DNA of 20,939 bases, taken from the NCBI GenBank assembly GCA_938039345.1, contig CALHVB010000153.1, positions 1 to 20,939 on the forward strand, read 5' to 3'. How positions within the stretch are numbered: position 1 is the first letter of the stretch; every line of letters starts with the position of its first letter. The position numbers were made by a program, and so were the translations under genes. Below are positions 1 to 6,990 of the stretch, piece by piece. This DNA comes from an uncultured Sediminicola sp. GTDB lineage: Bacteria; Bacteroidota; Bacteroidia; Flavobacteriales; Flavobacteriaceae. The notes under the pieces were generated by a model. That model was not told the origin of the DNA. It did not search any database and was given only the letters and a program-made list of their open reading frames with translations.

Positions 1-1
1 A

Positions 2-27
2 GCCCGTGAATTTTTATGGAAAAATAG
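2..27. repeat. Direct repeat copy A, flank of the LOG/lipoprotein pair
   Basis: This 26-base stretch, with core GAATTTTTATGGAAA, matches 23 of 26 positions of a second copy at 1646-1671 in the same orientation. The two copies enclose the lipoprotein and LOG genes. The window starts here, so the left part of this copy, which in copy B includes a GC-rich hairpin, cannot be seen. The match is read directly from the sequence; its role as a cassette boundary is inference. Confidence 0.6.
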
Positions 28-92
28 GAAAAAAATTTCTTGTTTTTTTGATGTATTGATAATAAAGATTGCCACTTACTACACTAAAGTAA

Positions 93-917
93 TTAGTTGC
101 GGCTATTGTTATTAGTAGTTTTTATCATTAATATAAATTCATAATCAAACGCTGCTATTTCATAAATACCATTAAGTTCATTAAAATTAGATTCGAAAAA
201 GTTTTTTTCGTTATTAAAACTCCAAACTCCATTTGTTTTAATGGTATCATTTTTTTTTGAATTACTCCAACTACCGTTCTTATTACCATATTGTATGATT
301 TTTTCGATTGAAAAGTTTTTATCGGTTTTAAAATTGACATTAATTAACTTTCTAATAACTCCATCTGGCAGATTGTTTTTGCTGTAAGAGTTTCGATAAT
401 TATCAGTGTATTGATTGTAATTGTAGTGAAAATCTCTACATTTTCTAGTTTTACATATACTGTGAAAATTTGACCTAATAAAATATACAGAATCCATTTC
501 TTTATTGGTGCTTATTTTCCAATTGCTATTACTTAAGTTCAATATTTTTCTTTTTGTATCTTTTAAACGAATTGTATCCAAATTCCATTTGGCACCTTTA
601 CTTACTCCTCCACCTCTAGGGTTAAATGCATATATTTCTTTAAGTTCGTATCCTTCTTTAGATATAATTTCAGATACCATTAATGGAGGGGCTTCCATTT
701 GGAACATCTCGGTCAGTAAAAATTGATTATATCTTATTTCTGTGAGATTAAACTTCCCATACTCATTTGTAGTACTTTCTCCAACAGAGCAATTTTCAAT
801 AGGATTTCCATCAAAATCGGTTACTACCCCTTGTAGAATTGGTCTTCCTAATCTTGAAATACAAGAATTTAGTAAAAGGAAATTTAAAATTAATATTATT
901 CTAACAAGATTTTTCAT
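93..917 (-). CDS. Lipoprotein of unknown function with a carboxypeptidase-regulatory-like domain
   Basis: A 274-aa protein with a lipoprotein signal: a basic start, a hydrophobic stretch, then a lipobox LLNSC with the lipidated Cys at residue 19. It is therefore expected to be anchored in a membrane facing the periplasm or outside. Residues about 27-100 resemble a carboxypeptidase-regulatory-like beta-sandwich (GVVTDFDGNPIENCSV, then NEYGKFNL), a fold common in Bacteroidota surface proteins. The remaining 170 residues are rich in Asn, Lys and aromatic residues and show no motif I recognise. It lies 106 bp downstream of the LOG gene on the same strand, and both sit between 26-bp direct repeats. 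The lipoprotein call is solid; the function is unknown. Confidence 0.75.
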   Translation of the reverse strand: MKNLVRIILILNFLLLNSCISRLGRPILQGVVTDFDGNPIENCSVGESTTNEYGKFNLTEIRYNQFLLTEMFQMEAPPLMVSEIISKEGYELKEIYAFNPRGGGVSKGAKWNLDTIRLKDTKRKILNLSNSNWKISTNKEMDSVYFIRSNFHSICKTRKCRDFHYNYNQYTDNYRNSYSKNNLPDGVIRKLINVNFKTDKNFSIEKIIQYGNKNGSWSNSKKNDTIKTNGVWSFNNEKNFFESNFNELNGIYEIAAFDYEFILMIKTTNNNSRN

Positions 918-925
918 TTAAATTA

Positions 926-1000
926 CTAGCAATGTATCGGTTATAATTAGTATTGGAATTAAAAGTAGTAAACATCTAAGTTGGTATTAACGATAGCTTA
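926..1000. repeat. Bulged inverted repeat in the spacer between LOG and lipoprotein genes
   Basis: The arms TATCGGTTA (935-943) and TTAACGATA (987-995) pair with one bulged base. A further AGC/GCT pair (928-930 with 996-998) follows after a four-base bulge. The layout resembles the imperfect, bulged hairpins of integron-type attC sites. However, I cannot identify the conserved GTTRRRY and RYYYAAC boxes convincingly, so this is only a structural observation. Confidence 0.35.
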
Positions 1001-1023
1001 TGTTGTGCGCTCGTATTTTATTT

Positions 1024-1605
1024 TTAAGTGTTTTTTTTCGTAATCCATTTTCCAGTTGTAGGTGCTTGGTAGGTTTTCATCTTAATAATTAGCTCATCAA
1101 TATTATTACTAATTAAAACCATTTTTCTGTTTGTTTCTTTCAAAAGCCCCTTAGTAACCATATCATCTAAAAATAAAATTAGTTTATCATAAAATCCATT
1201 AATATTCAGAATTCCTATTGGTTTTTTATGAAGCCCTAATTGTCCCCAAGTCAACATTTCAAAAAGTTCTTCTAATGTTCCAAAACCTCCAGGAAGAGCA
1301 ATAACTCCATCGCAAAGCTCATTCATTTTAGCTTTTCTCTCGTGCATTGAGTCAACTAAAATTAGTTCGGTTAATTCATTGTGAGCTATTTCTTTTGATT
1401 TTAGAAAATGGGGTAAAACTCCTATTACTTTTCCCGAGTTTAAAAGTGTTTCATTAGCTATAGCCCCCATTAGTCCCACATTTGCTCCTCCATAGACTAA
1501 TACAATATTTTCAAGAGCTAATTTTTTTCCAAGTTTTTTAGCCTGAAACTCAAAATCATTATCAGTTCCGAAACTTGAACCGCAAAAAACTGTAATTCTA
1601 TTCAT
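1024..1605 (-). CDS. LOG-family protein (nucleoside 5'-monophosphate phosphoribohydrolase, TIGR00730 type)
   Basis: A 193-aa cytoplasmic enzyme with the full length and motifs of the LOG (Lonely Guy) family, formerly called lysine decarboxylase-like. Near the N-terminus it has FCGSSFG and YGGANVGLMG, the nucleotide-binding part of the Rossmann-like fold. ERKAKM supplies the conserved Arg, and PGGFGTLEE is the family signature with the catalytic Glu. Studied members split the N-glycosidic bond of (cytokinin) nucleoside monophosphates, releasing the free base and ribose 5-phosphate. Bacterial relatives outside plant pathogens probably act on ordinary or damaged nucleotides, so the physiological substrate here is open. 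The ATG start follows an AT-rich leader. The lipoprotein gene lies downstream on the same strand. Family assignment is certain; substrate is not. Confidence 0.92.
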   Translation of the reverse strand: MNRITVFCGSSFGTDNDFEFQAKKLGKKLALENIVLVYGGANVGLMGAIANETLLNSGKVIGVLPHFLKSKEIAHNELTELILVDSMHERKAKMNELCDGVIALPGGFGTLEELFEMLTWGQLGLHKKPIGILNINGFYDKLILFLDDMVTKGLLKETNRKMVLISNNIDELIIKMKTYQAPTTGKWITKKNT

Positions 1606-1628
1606 TTAATTTTATTATATGACGCGCA

Positions 1629-1671
1629 GCGGATCGCTATCTGGAGTCCGCGAATTTTTATGGAAATATAG
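1629..1671. repeat. Direct repeat copy B with GC-rich hairpin
   Basis: Bases 1646-1671 repeat bases 2-27 in the same orientation with three mismatches. Just left of it, GCGGAT (1629-1634) pairs with GTCCGC (1646-1651), including one G-T wobble, around an 11-base loop. The local GC content is much higher than the surroundings, which marks it as a distinct element. It sits 24 bases upstream of the LOG start codon, between that gene and the terminator of the hydrolase gene. Confidence 0.55.
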
Positions 1672-1697
1672 CAAAATAAGCTATATGCTATTATAAA

Positions 1698-1735
1698 AAA
1701 ACACCATTCTTTTTTTGAATAAAGAATGGTGTTTT
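1698..1735 (-). terminator. Strong intrinsic terminator of the glycoside hydrolase gene
   Basis: A perfect 15-bp stem (AAAACACCATTCTTT at 1698-1712 with its complement at 1721-1735) closes an 8-base loop. It begins 20 bases after the stop of the minus-strand hydrolase gene. In the minus-strand transcript the stem ends in a run of U residues, as expected for an intrinsic terminator. The plus-strand reading also gives a U-rich tail, so it may work both ways. Confidence 0.9.
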
Positions 1736-1755
1736 AAATTTTATAAGAAAAAGTG

Positions 1756-4665
1756 TTATTTGGTTTTTCTAACTAAAATAGTCCAATCTTGCTGTTTTTT
1801 ATCAGGAGATTTTCCAAGGTTTACAATACTACCTCCTGTTACTTTTTTTAGTTTAGATTTTTTTAATTCACCACCTTTTTTAGGGTTAAACCAAAGTACC
1901 TCATAAGTGCCAGTAGCATTTGTTAAATCTAAATTGGCTATAGGCTCAGAGTTTAAGTAAACTACATAGGTGTCATTCTCTTTTGCAAGGCAATAGATAG
2001 TGTTTTTATTTTTAGCGTTGCCTACTAAATCGTTTCTATTGTTCATTTCCCAAAAAGGAATGTTGTTATCTTTAAAAAAGTTTACGGCATAAACGGCTTG
2101 GTTCCAAAATAAGTCTCTAGATCTATAATCTTGGCATGTAATATCTGAGTGTTCGTGCTTGTATCCAAAATACCATTCATTTCCCCAGCCACCTGCCATA
2201 AAGGTACCCCAAAGTGCATTTTTTCTTGCCATATCATGATCAGGATTGTCTTTATCTGGGACTAAAGAATGTTGTGCATCTCCAGGTTCATCTACTGCCG
2301 CTGCCCATTGAAAACCTGCTTCTTTAGAAGCTTTTAACCAATGTAAAACTTCTTTGTGAATAATGCTAAAATCTGCTTTATGAGTTTGTATAGAAGGGCC
2401 TGTTAAACCACTATCAGGTCCTAAAAGGTCATCATAAGATACACCATTATGTATTACTAAATGGTGGTGGTATGGGTCATTGTTTTTAAAATAATGCGTC
2501 ATAGCTAAACGTTGCTCTGTATCTTGTGGTGGTGTTGTATGGTCTTTTATCCATTCTCCATTTTCTTCACATAAATTCCAGTTTAAGGCTAAGTGGTGTC
2601 CAAATCTAGCCATAAGTTCGCGGTAGTATAATTTACTATTAGCGCCTACACCTCCATTGTCTAGTAAGCCTTGGTTTTCTACTTCTAAAGTTTTAAAATG
2701 AAGAAATAATCCAAGTTTTTGTGCATAGCCAAAAAGAGATTCCCATTGGTCCATTTTAGAAACATCAATACGATCATACGAATCGTAGTCTATATATGGG
2801 AATACGTTTTGATCATCACCAGCAATATTATTTGTTAAGAAAGAAACAGAATTTAAATTTTTAGAGGCTAAATAATTTAAAGCACCTACTATGGCTTTTC
2901 CTTTACCGTTTTTCCATGTTAAATCTCCTTTTTTCCAATCTTTTTCATGAGCGCTCCAAGTTTTTACTAAATTGTCTTTATGACCATCATTATGAAAAGT
3001 ACCGTCGAAATCTACATAAGAAAGAAAATTTTCCGGAGCATCTGGCCCTTGTTTTAAGAAATATTCACCTGTTTCAGCAAATTTTAAATAACGTTCGCCC
3101 ACATATTGTAAACGCCCTTTTGCTCTAAAATCTTTTCCTTTTTTATCGGTATTAGTAATTGTAAATTTTCCTTTAGCACCATCCATATAACCGGCACTTA
3201 CACCTGCTGTTTTTTTACTACTTACGGCTACCCAATTTCCTTTTCTAAAATCTACATCATAGGTCCATTCTCCTATTTCATCTGGCGCAAAATGTACACG
3301 CCATTTATTCCCTTCTGTAGCAGAGGTTTCTCCTGCAAATCCGTCAGCTGCAAAATAGCCTGGCACTATATATGTTTTTCCAGATGCAGCATGAGAAAAA
3401 GTAACATTAAAACGGTAATTCATAAAAGGGTTGTAGGCCTTTTTTTCTGAGCTAAGCGGTCCATCAAAAGTTAAGCTTACTTTGTGCCATTTTTTTAATT
3501 CTCCATGAATAGAAACGGCTGTATCTTCATTACCCTCTGTTAGGCTTTCTAATAATTTTTCTCCTTTCCCTATTGGAGCTAAAGAAATACCGCTCCAACG
3601 TGCTCGGCTATATTCTCCATTTTTACTTGCTATTTTACCAGTAACTGTAATAATATCATTAGTGTTTAATTGGATGTCTAAAAAAGTTTTCCCATAATCT
3701 GGGCCTTCTTCAAAAGAATCTGTGCTTAATTCTGGTCTAAATGTACCTTGAATATGGTTATTTACTTTAATAGTAAAAGTAGATCTACCATCATTCTCCC
3801 CAACACCATGCGCAACAAGGTCGTATAAACCAGAAGGGCCAGTGTATTTATAAGTAGCTTCTGCTTCATTATGTTTATTAGGATTAATAGCAAGCCACAT
3901 TTTTTTATCGATATAAAACGTTTCGTCTTTTACAGTAAAGTCGGTAGCTTTTATAGTAATTGCATAAGGATGTTTTTGTTTTACCATATCCATTAAAGGC
4001 ATTTTTATGGCATTTGATTGTTTTTTAGATTTATTAATGGCATAATGCTTATCTGTTGTCATTAACCATTGATCCATAGCAAAACCATCTTCGCGCATGC
4101 TAAATTGTATGTCGTGTTCTCCGGCCTTATCTATATCTAAATATATAAAACCAGGTAAGCCACAATGAACTTCCATAGTTCTTTGCTTGCTATCCCAGTG
4201 CCAGGATTTTTTTCCTTCGCACCACTGCATTTTTTGTCCAGATGCAGGCCATTCTCCGTCTATACCAACATGCACACCATTGTCTTCAGAACCAGAACTG
4301 TATATGTTTGCCCATATATAATAACGCCCTGGAGTTGTTATGTTTACTTTGTAATGTACAATGGCCATTTTGCCTGCTTCGTTGGTGAAGTTTGTACCTT
4401 CTGTAAGTTTGTCTCCGTGTGTTACTCTAGTATCTGGTAATATTTGTATGTATTTTTTACCACTGGCTGTTTCTGCTTTGTCTTGGTCAGAAATAACATG
4501 CCATTTACGAATATCTGTTTTTGTTTGCTTATAAAATTTTTCAGCTTCAACTTTTAAAAAACCATTTTTTTCGGTAGCTATTTGTGCATATGTACTATAC
4601 CCTAACAATAGCATAAATAAGGCTAAGCAGAAATTTGTTTTAAGTGTTTTTGAACTAGGTTTCAT
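1756..4665 (-). CDS. Secreted DUF5060-type putative glycoside hydrolase, multidomain
   Basis: A 969-aa protein with a type I signal peptide (about residues 1-27, cut after STYA before Gln), so exported. Residues about 30-205 form a carbohydrate-binding-like beta-sandwich (YYIWANIYSSGSEDNG; VEAEKF near the start). A second sandwich-like part spans about 215-365. A DUF5060-like domain follows (LTFDGPLSSEKKAYNPFMNYRF ... FAPDEIGEWTY). Next comes a region that looks like a (beta/alpha)8 barrel, with NLCEENGEW and AAAVDEPGDA offering candidate catalytic acids. The C-terminus matches the 'putative collagen-binding' beta domain that usually closes this architecture (YVVYLNSE ... WFNPKKGG ... DWTILVRK). 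That Pfam name is historical; the architecture is associated with glycosidases in Bacteroidota. The gene follows the lacI gene by 29 bp and ends at a strong terminator. Glycan substrate unknown; the catalytic residues are my inference. Confidence 0.8.
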   Translation of the reverse strand: MKPSSKTLKTNFCLALFMLLLGYSTYAQIATEKNGFLKVEAEKFYKQTKTDIRKWHVISDQDKAETASGKKYIQILPDTRVTHGDKLTEGTNFTNEAGKMAIVHYKVNITTPGRYYIWANIYSSGSEDNGVHVGIDGEWPASGQKMQWCEGKKSWHWDSKQRTMEVHCGLPGFIYLDIDKAGEHDIQFSMREDGFAMDQWLMTTDKHYAINKSKKQSNAIKMPLMDMVKQKHPYAITIKATDFTVKDETFYIDKKMWLAINPNKHNEAEATYKYTGPSGLYDLVAHGVGENDGRSTFTIKVNNHIQGTFRPELSTDSFEEGPDYGKTFLDIQLNTNDIITVTGKIASKNGEYSRARWSGISLAPIGKGEKLLESLTEGNEDTAVSIHGELKKWHKVSLTFDGPLSSEKKAYNPFMNYRFNVTFSHAASGKTYIVPGYFAADGFAGETSATEGNKWRVHFAPDEIGEWTYDVDFRKGNWVAVSSKKTAGVSAGYMDGAKGKFTITNTDKKGKDFRAKGRLQYVGERYLKFAETGEYFLKQGPDAPENFLSYVDFDGTFHNDGHKDNLVKTWSAHEKDWKKGDLTWKNGKGKAIVGALNYLASKNLNSVSFLTNNIAGDDQNVFPYIDYDSYDRIDVSKMDQWESLFGYAQKLGLFLHFKTLEVENQGLLDNGGVGANSKLYYRELMARFGHHLALNWNLCEENGEWIKDHTTPPQDTEQRLAMTHYFKNNDPYHHHLVIHNGVSYDDLLGPDSGLTGPSIQTHKADFSIIHKEVLHWLKASKEAGFQWAAAVDEPGDAQHSLVPDKDNPDHDMARKNALWGTFMAGGWGNEWYFGYKHEHSDITCQDYRSRDLFWNQAVYAVNFFKDNNIPFWEMNNRNDLVGNAKNKNTIYCLAKENDTYVVYLNSEPIANLDLTNATGTYEVLWFNPKKGGELKKSKLKKVTGGSIVNLGKSPDKKQQDWTILVRKTK

Positions 4666-4694
4666 TGGTATTTAATTTTAAAATATTTGATTTA

Positions 4695-5747
4695 TTATTG
4701 TATTCTGTTTTTATTGGTAGATTTTCTAACCACTAGAAAAGATTTTAATATTCTCTTTTCGTACACACTATTGTAATCGTTTAATTGTTTTAGTAATAGT
4801 TGTGCAGCTTCTTCTCCCATTCTGTAGCCAGGTTGGTCTATACTTGTTAATGAGGGGTCTAGTAACTCGTCTATAGGTTCGTTGTTAAAACCAATTAAGG
4901 ATAGCTTTTCGGGTATAGAAATACCTCTTTCTTTTGCCGCCAACATAACACTAATTGCTATTTGGTCACTAAAGGTTAAAATACCATCGGGGTAGTCTGG
5001 AGAATATAATATTTTACGTGCTACAGAGAGCGTACTTTCCCTATCGAATCTACTATACACCACATGGTCTTTATCTAAAGGAATGTTGTTGTCTTTTAGC
5101 GCATTTTTAAACCCTTTTATACGATCGTTATTAATTTGAAGTATTTTTGGACCACCGATATAAGCTATTTTTTTGCACCCAACAGCAATTAAATGCATGG
5201 TGGCTTCATAAGCAGCTCTTTCGTTATCTATAGTTACTTTATGGGTAATAATATCGTTGCATTCTCTATTGAAAAAAACAAGAGGGATCCCTTCTTTTTT
5301 TAATTTTTTAAAGTGAGAAAAATCTTTTGTTTCACTAGCTAAAGAAGCAATAATACCATTTACACCAGCACTTATAAGTTCCGTAACCAAGCTTTTTTCT
5401 CGTTCGTAAGATTCGTTAGACTGGCATACTATAATATGCATGCCGTGTTCTTCTGCAATACGTTCAATACCACTTATTGCCATTGCATATAAGTGGTAGC
5501 TAATTTTAGGAACAATAACACCTATTAAATTAGAGCTTTTTTTGTGCTGCTCGTTTAGGATATCTACAGAAAGATAGCCCATTTTTTTAGCGGTAAATTT
5601 TACTTTTTCTTGCGTTTCTCTACTTATTCTAGGATGACTTTTAAGTGCTCTAGAAGCTGTTGAAATAGAAATGTTTAAGGCATCTGCTATATCTTTTAAA
5701 GTAATTGTTTCTTTAGGTGTTGTATTTTTTGAGTCTTCTGAATTCAT
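4695..5747 (-). CDS. LacI-family transcriptional regulator of the catabolic divergon
   Basis: From the chosen ATG the protein has 350 aa. The N-terminus has the LacI helix-turn-helix and hinge (TLKDIADALNISISTASRAL, then SRETQEKV and AKKMGYLS). A periplasmic-binding-protein-like effector domain follows (IGVIVPKISYHLYAMAISGIE; IAYIGGP; SLIGFNNEP; TSIDQPGYRMG). The frame stays open to a TTG at 5777, which would add ten residues. I prefer ATG 5747 because the extension would run across a TTTGCGCAAA palindrome that looks like this protein's own operator, and because LacI proteins rarely carry such an extension before a leader like this. It is divergent from the acid-sugar operon and sits directly upstream of the hydrolase gene. 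It probably represses both arms until a sugar or sugar acid binds. The effector is unknown. Confidence 0.93.
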   Translation of the reverse strand: MNSEDSKNTTPKETITLKDIADALNISISTASRALKSHPRISRETQEKVKFTAKKMGYLSVDILNEQHKKSSNLIGVIVPKISYHLYAMAISGIERIAEEHGMHIIVCQSNESYEREKSLVTELISAGVNGIIASLASETKDFSHFKKLKKEGIPLVFFNRECNDIITHKVTIDNERAAYEATMHLIAVGCKKIAYIGGPKILQINNDRIKGFKNALKDNNIPLDKDHVVYSRFDRESTLSVARKILYSPDYPDGILTFSDQIAISVMLAAKERGISIPEKLSLIGFNNEPIDELLDPSLTSIDQPGYRMGEEAAQLLLKQLNDYNSVYEKRILKSFLVVRKSTNKNRIQ

Positions 5748-5756
5748 AATTTTTAC

Positions 5757-5766
5757 TTTGCGCAAA
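5757..5766. promoter_or_regulatory. Palindromic operator site O1 (TTTGCGCAAA), lacI side
   Basis: This perfect 10-bp palindrome with a central CG has the form typical of LacI-family operators. It is identical to the site at 5864-5873 on the other side of the divergent region and lies in the leader of the lacI gene, 9 bases before its ATG. An imperfect related sequence, TTGGCACAA, follows at 5769-5777. Binding is inferred, not shown. Confidence 0.7.
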
Positions 5767-5796
5767 TTTTGGCACAAAAAATAGTGTATATGCAGT

Positions 5797-5804
5797 CAAA
5801 AGTA
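5797..5804 (-). promoter_or_regulatory. Candidate -7 promoter box for lacI-hydrolase transcription
   Basis: Read on the minus strand this is TACTTTTG, a full match to the Bacteroidota -7 consensus TAnnTTTG. A clear -33 TTTG box at the expected distance was not found. Transcription would begin around 5789, placing operator O1 at roughly +23 to +32. The mirrored layout on the other side supports the call. Confidence 0.4.
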
Positions 5805-5816
5805 ATCATTTTTGTA

Positions 5817-5824
5817 TATTTTTG
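5817..5824 (+). promoter_or_regulatory. Candidate -7 promoter box for the acid-sugar operon
   Basis: TATTTTTG is a full match to the Bacteroidota -7 consensus TAnnTTTG, though no good -33 box is visible. Initiation would fall near 5831, about 78 bases before the first start codon. The tandem operators at 5864-5883 would then lie downstream of the start, where a bound LacI protein could block elongation. Confidence 0.4.
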
Positions 5825-5863
5825 AACTTTAATAGTATATTTTTTATTGAATTAACATTTTTA

Positions 5864-5883
5864 TTTGCGCAAAATTGCGCAAA
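5864..5883. promoter_or_regulatory. Tandem LacI-type operators O2 and O3
   Basis: Two TTGCGCAA palindromes (5865-5872 and 5875-5882) stand exactly 10 bp apart centre to centre, about one helical turn, so two dimers would bind the same face of the helix. The first is extended to TTTGCGCAAA, as in O1. They lie 26 bases before the start codon of the first operon gene. O1 is about 107 bp away, near ten helical turns, which would permit looping. Confidence 0.75.
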
Positions 5884-5908
5884 ATGTATTTACAATTAAT
5901 ATTAAGTA

Positions 5909-6988
5909 ATGGGAAAAACATACAAAATAGCCGTAGTAAACGGAGATGGAATTGGAGCAGAAATTGTTCCTGCAGGAGTTTCGGTATTAGAAGCAACAGC
6001 AAAGAAACATGGTTTTAATTTAGATTTAAATGAATTGTCTTGGGGAGCAGGTCATTATATAAAACATGGAGAGTTTATGCCAGCAGATGGTATTGCGCAA
6101 ATGAAAGCTTTTGATGCTATATATTTTGGGGCTGTAGGACTTCCTGAAGTAGATGATACTTTGCCAGCCAGAGACTATACTTTTAAAGTTAGAAGTGAAT
6201 TAAAACAGTATGTAAACTACCGACCAGTAAAACTTTTTTCTGGATTAAAAAGTCCATTAAGAACAAAAACCGAAGAAGATATCGATTTTGTAGTTGTGAG
6301 AGAGAATAATGAAGGGGAGTTTGTACAAAGTGGTAAAACATTTTACCCAGATGATGCCCATGGTTTTGCTTCTGATACCAGTGTGTTTACAAGATTTGGA
6401 ATAGAACGTATTGCGCATTACTCTTTTAAATTAGCAAGAAAAAGAAGAAACAAAGTTACTAACGTAACAAAATCTAATACCCTAATAAACAGTCTTGCTT
6501 ATTGGGATAGAGTAATTGCAGAAGTAGCAGAGCAGTATCCAGATGTAGAATATAATAAAATGTATATAGATAATGCATCTGCAAGTTTTGTATTAAGACC
6601 AGAAGTTTTTGATGTAATATTAACAACAAACCTTTTTGGAGATATTTTATCGGATTTAGGAGGAGCTATCATGGGAAGTTTAGGACTTGGTGGTAGTGGA
6701 AATATAAACCCAGAAAAAGATTTCCCTTCTATGTTTGAGCCTATTCATGGTTCTGCACCAGATATTGCCGGGAAAGATATTGCAAATCCGATAGGGCAAA
6801 TATGGTCTGCAGCTATTATGTTAGAGCACTTAGGAGAGGTTAAAGCAGCTAAAGATATTGTTGCAGCTATAGAGCATACAACTGCAGAAGGGAATTTAAC
6901 AGTAGATTTAGGAGGTTCGTCATCAACGTCTGAAATTGCACAGCGAGTAGTAAAGTTTATAGAGGAAAGTACATTGGTTATAGCTTAA
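5909..6988 (+). CDS. Tartrate/D-malate dehydrogenase-like oxidative decarboxylase (isocitrate/isopropylmalate DH family)
   Basis: A 359-aa cytoplasmic enzyme closest in motif pattern to tartrate dehydrogenase and D-malate dehydrogenase (TtuC/DmlA). These are NAD-dependent enzymes that oxidise a 2-hydroxy acid and can decarboxylate it. Visible features are GDGIG (12-16); Arg95, Arg105 and Arg131 for carboxylate binding; Lys188 in VTKSN; and metal-binding Asp221, Asp245 and Asp249 (YID and NLFGDILSD). The NAD-site loop HGSAPDIAG...ANPIG (280-295) is also present. The catalytic Tyr expected seven residues after Arg131 (RENTEGEY in DmlA) is Phe138 here (RENNEGEF), so the chemistry or substrate may differ. 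It is first in a five-gene operon, with 2 bp before the cyclase gene. Family is certain. The substrate is inferred to be a sugar acid or its phosphate, not plain tartrate. Confidence 0.88.
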   Translation: MGKTYKIAVVNGDGIGAEIVPAGVSVLEATAKKHGFNLDLNELSWGAGHYIKHGEFMPADGIAQMKAFDAIYFGAVGLPEVDDTLPARDYTFKVRSELKQYVNYRPVKLFSGLKSPLRTKTEEDIDFVVVRENNEGEFVQSGKTFYPDDAHGFASDTSVFTRFGIERIAHYSFKLARKRRNKVTNVTKSNTLINSLAYWDRVIAEVAEQYPDVEYNKMYIDNASASFVLRPEVFDVILTTNLFGDILSDLGGAIMGSLGLGGSGNINPEKDFPSMFEPIHGSAPDIAGKDIANPIGQIWSAAIMLEHLGEVKAAKDIVAAIEHTTAEGNLTVDLGGSSSTSEIAQRVVKFIEESTLVIA

Positions 6989-6990
6989 CT

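Noticed and set aside
4165..4440. Open frame of 91 codons on the plus strand inside the hydrolase gene
   Set aside because: It is antisense to a strongly coding frame and its translation is Phe/Cys-rich without any domain, so it is a shadow.
5909..6988. Annotation as 3-isopropylmalate dehydrogenase (leuB) or isocitrate dehydrogenase
   Set aside because: The motifs (FDAIYFGAVG, NEGEF after VVREN, GSGNINPEKDFPSMFEPIHG) follow the tartrate/D-malate group, and no leucine or TCA-cycle genes are nearby.
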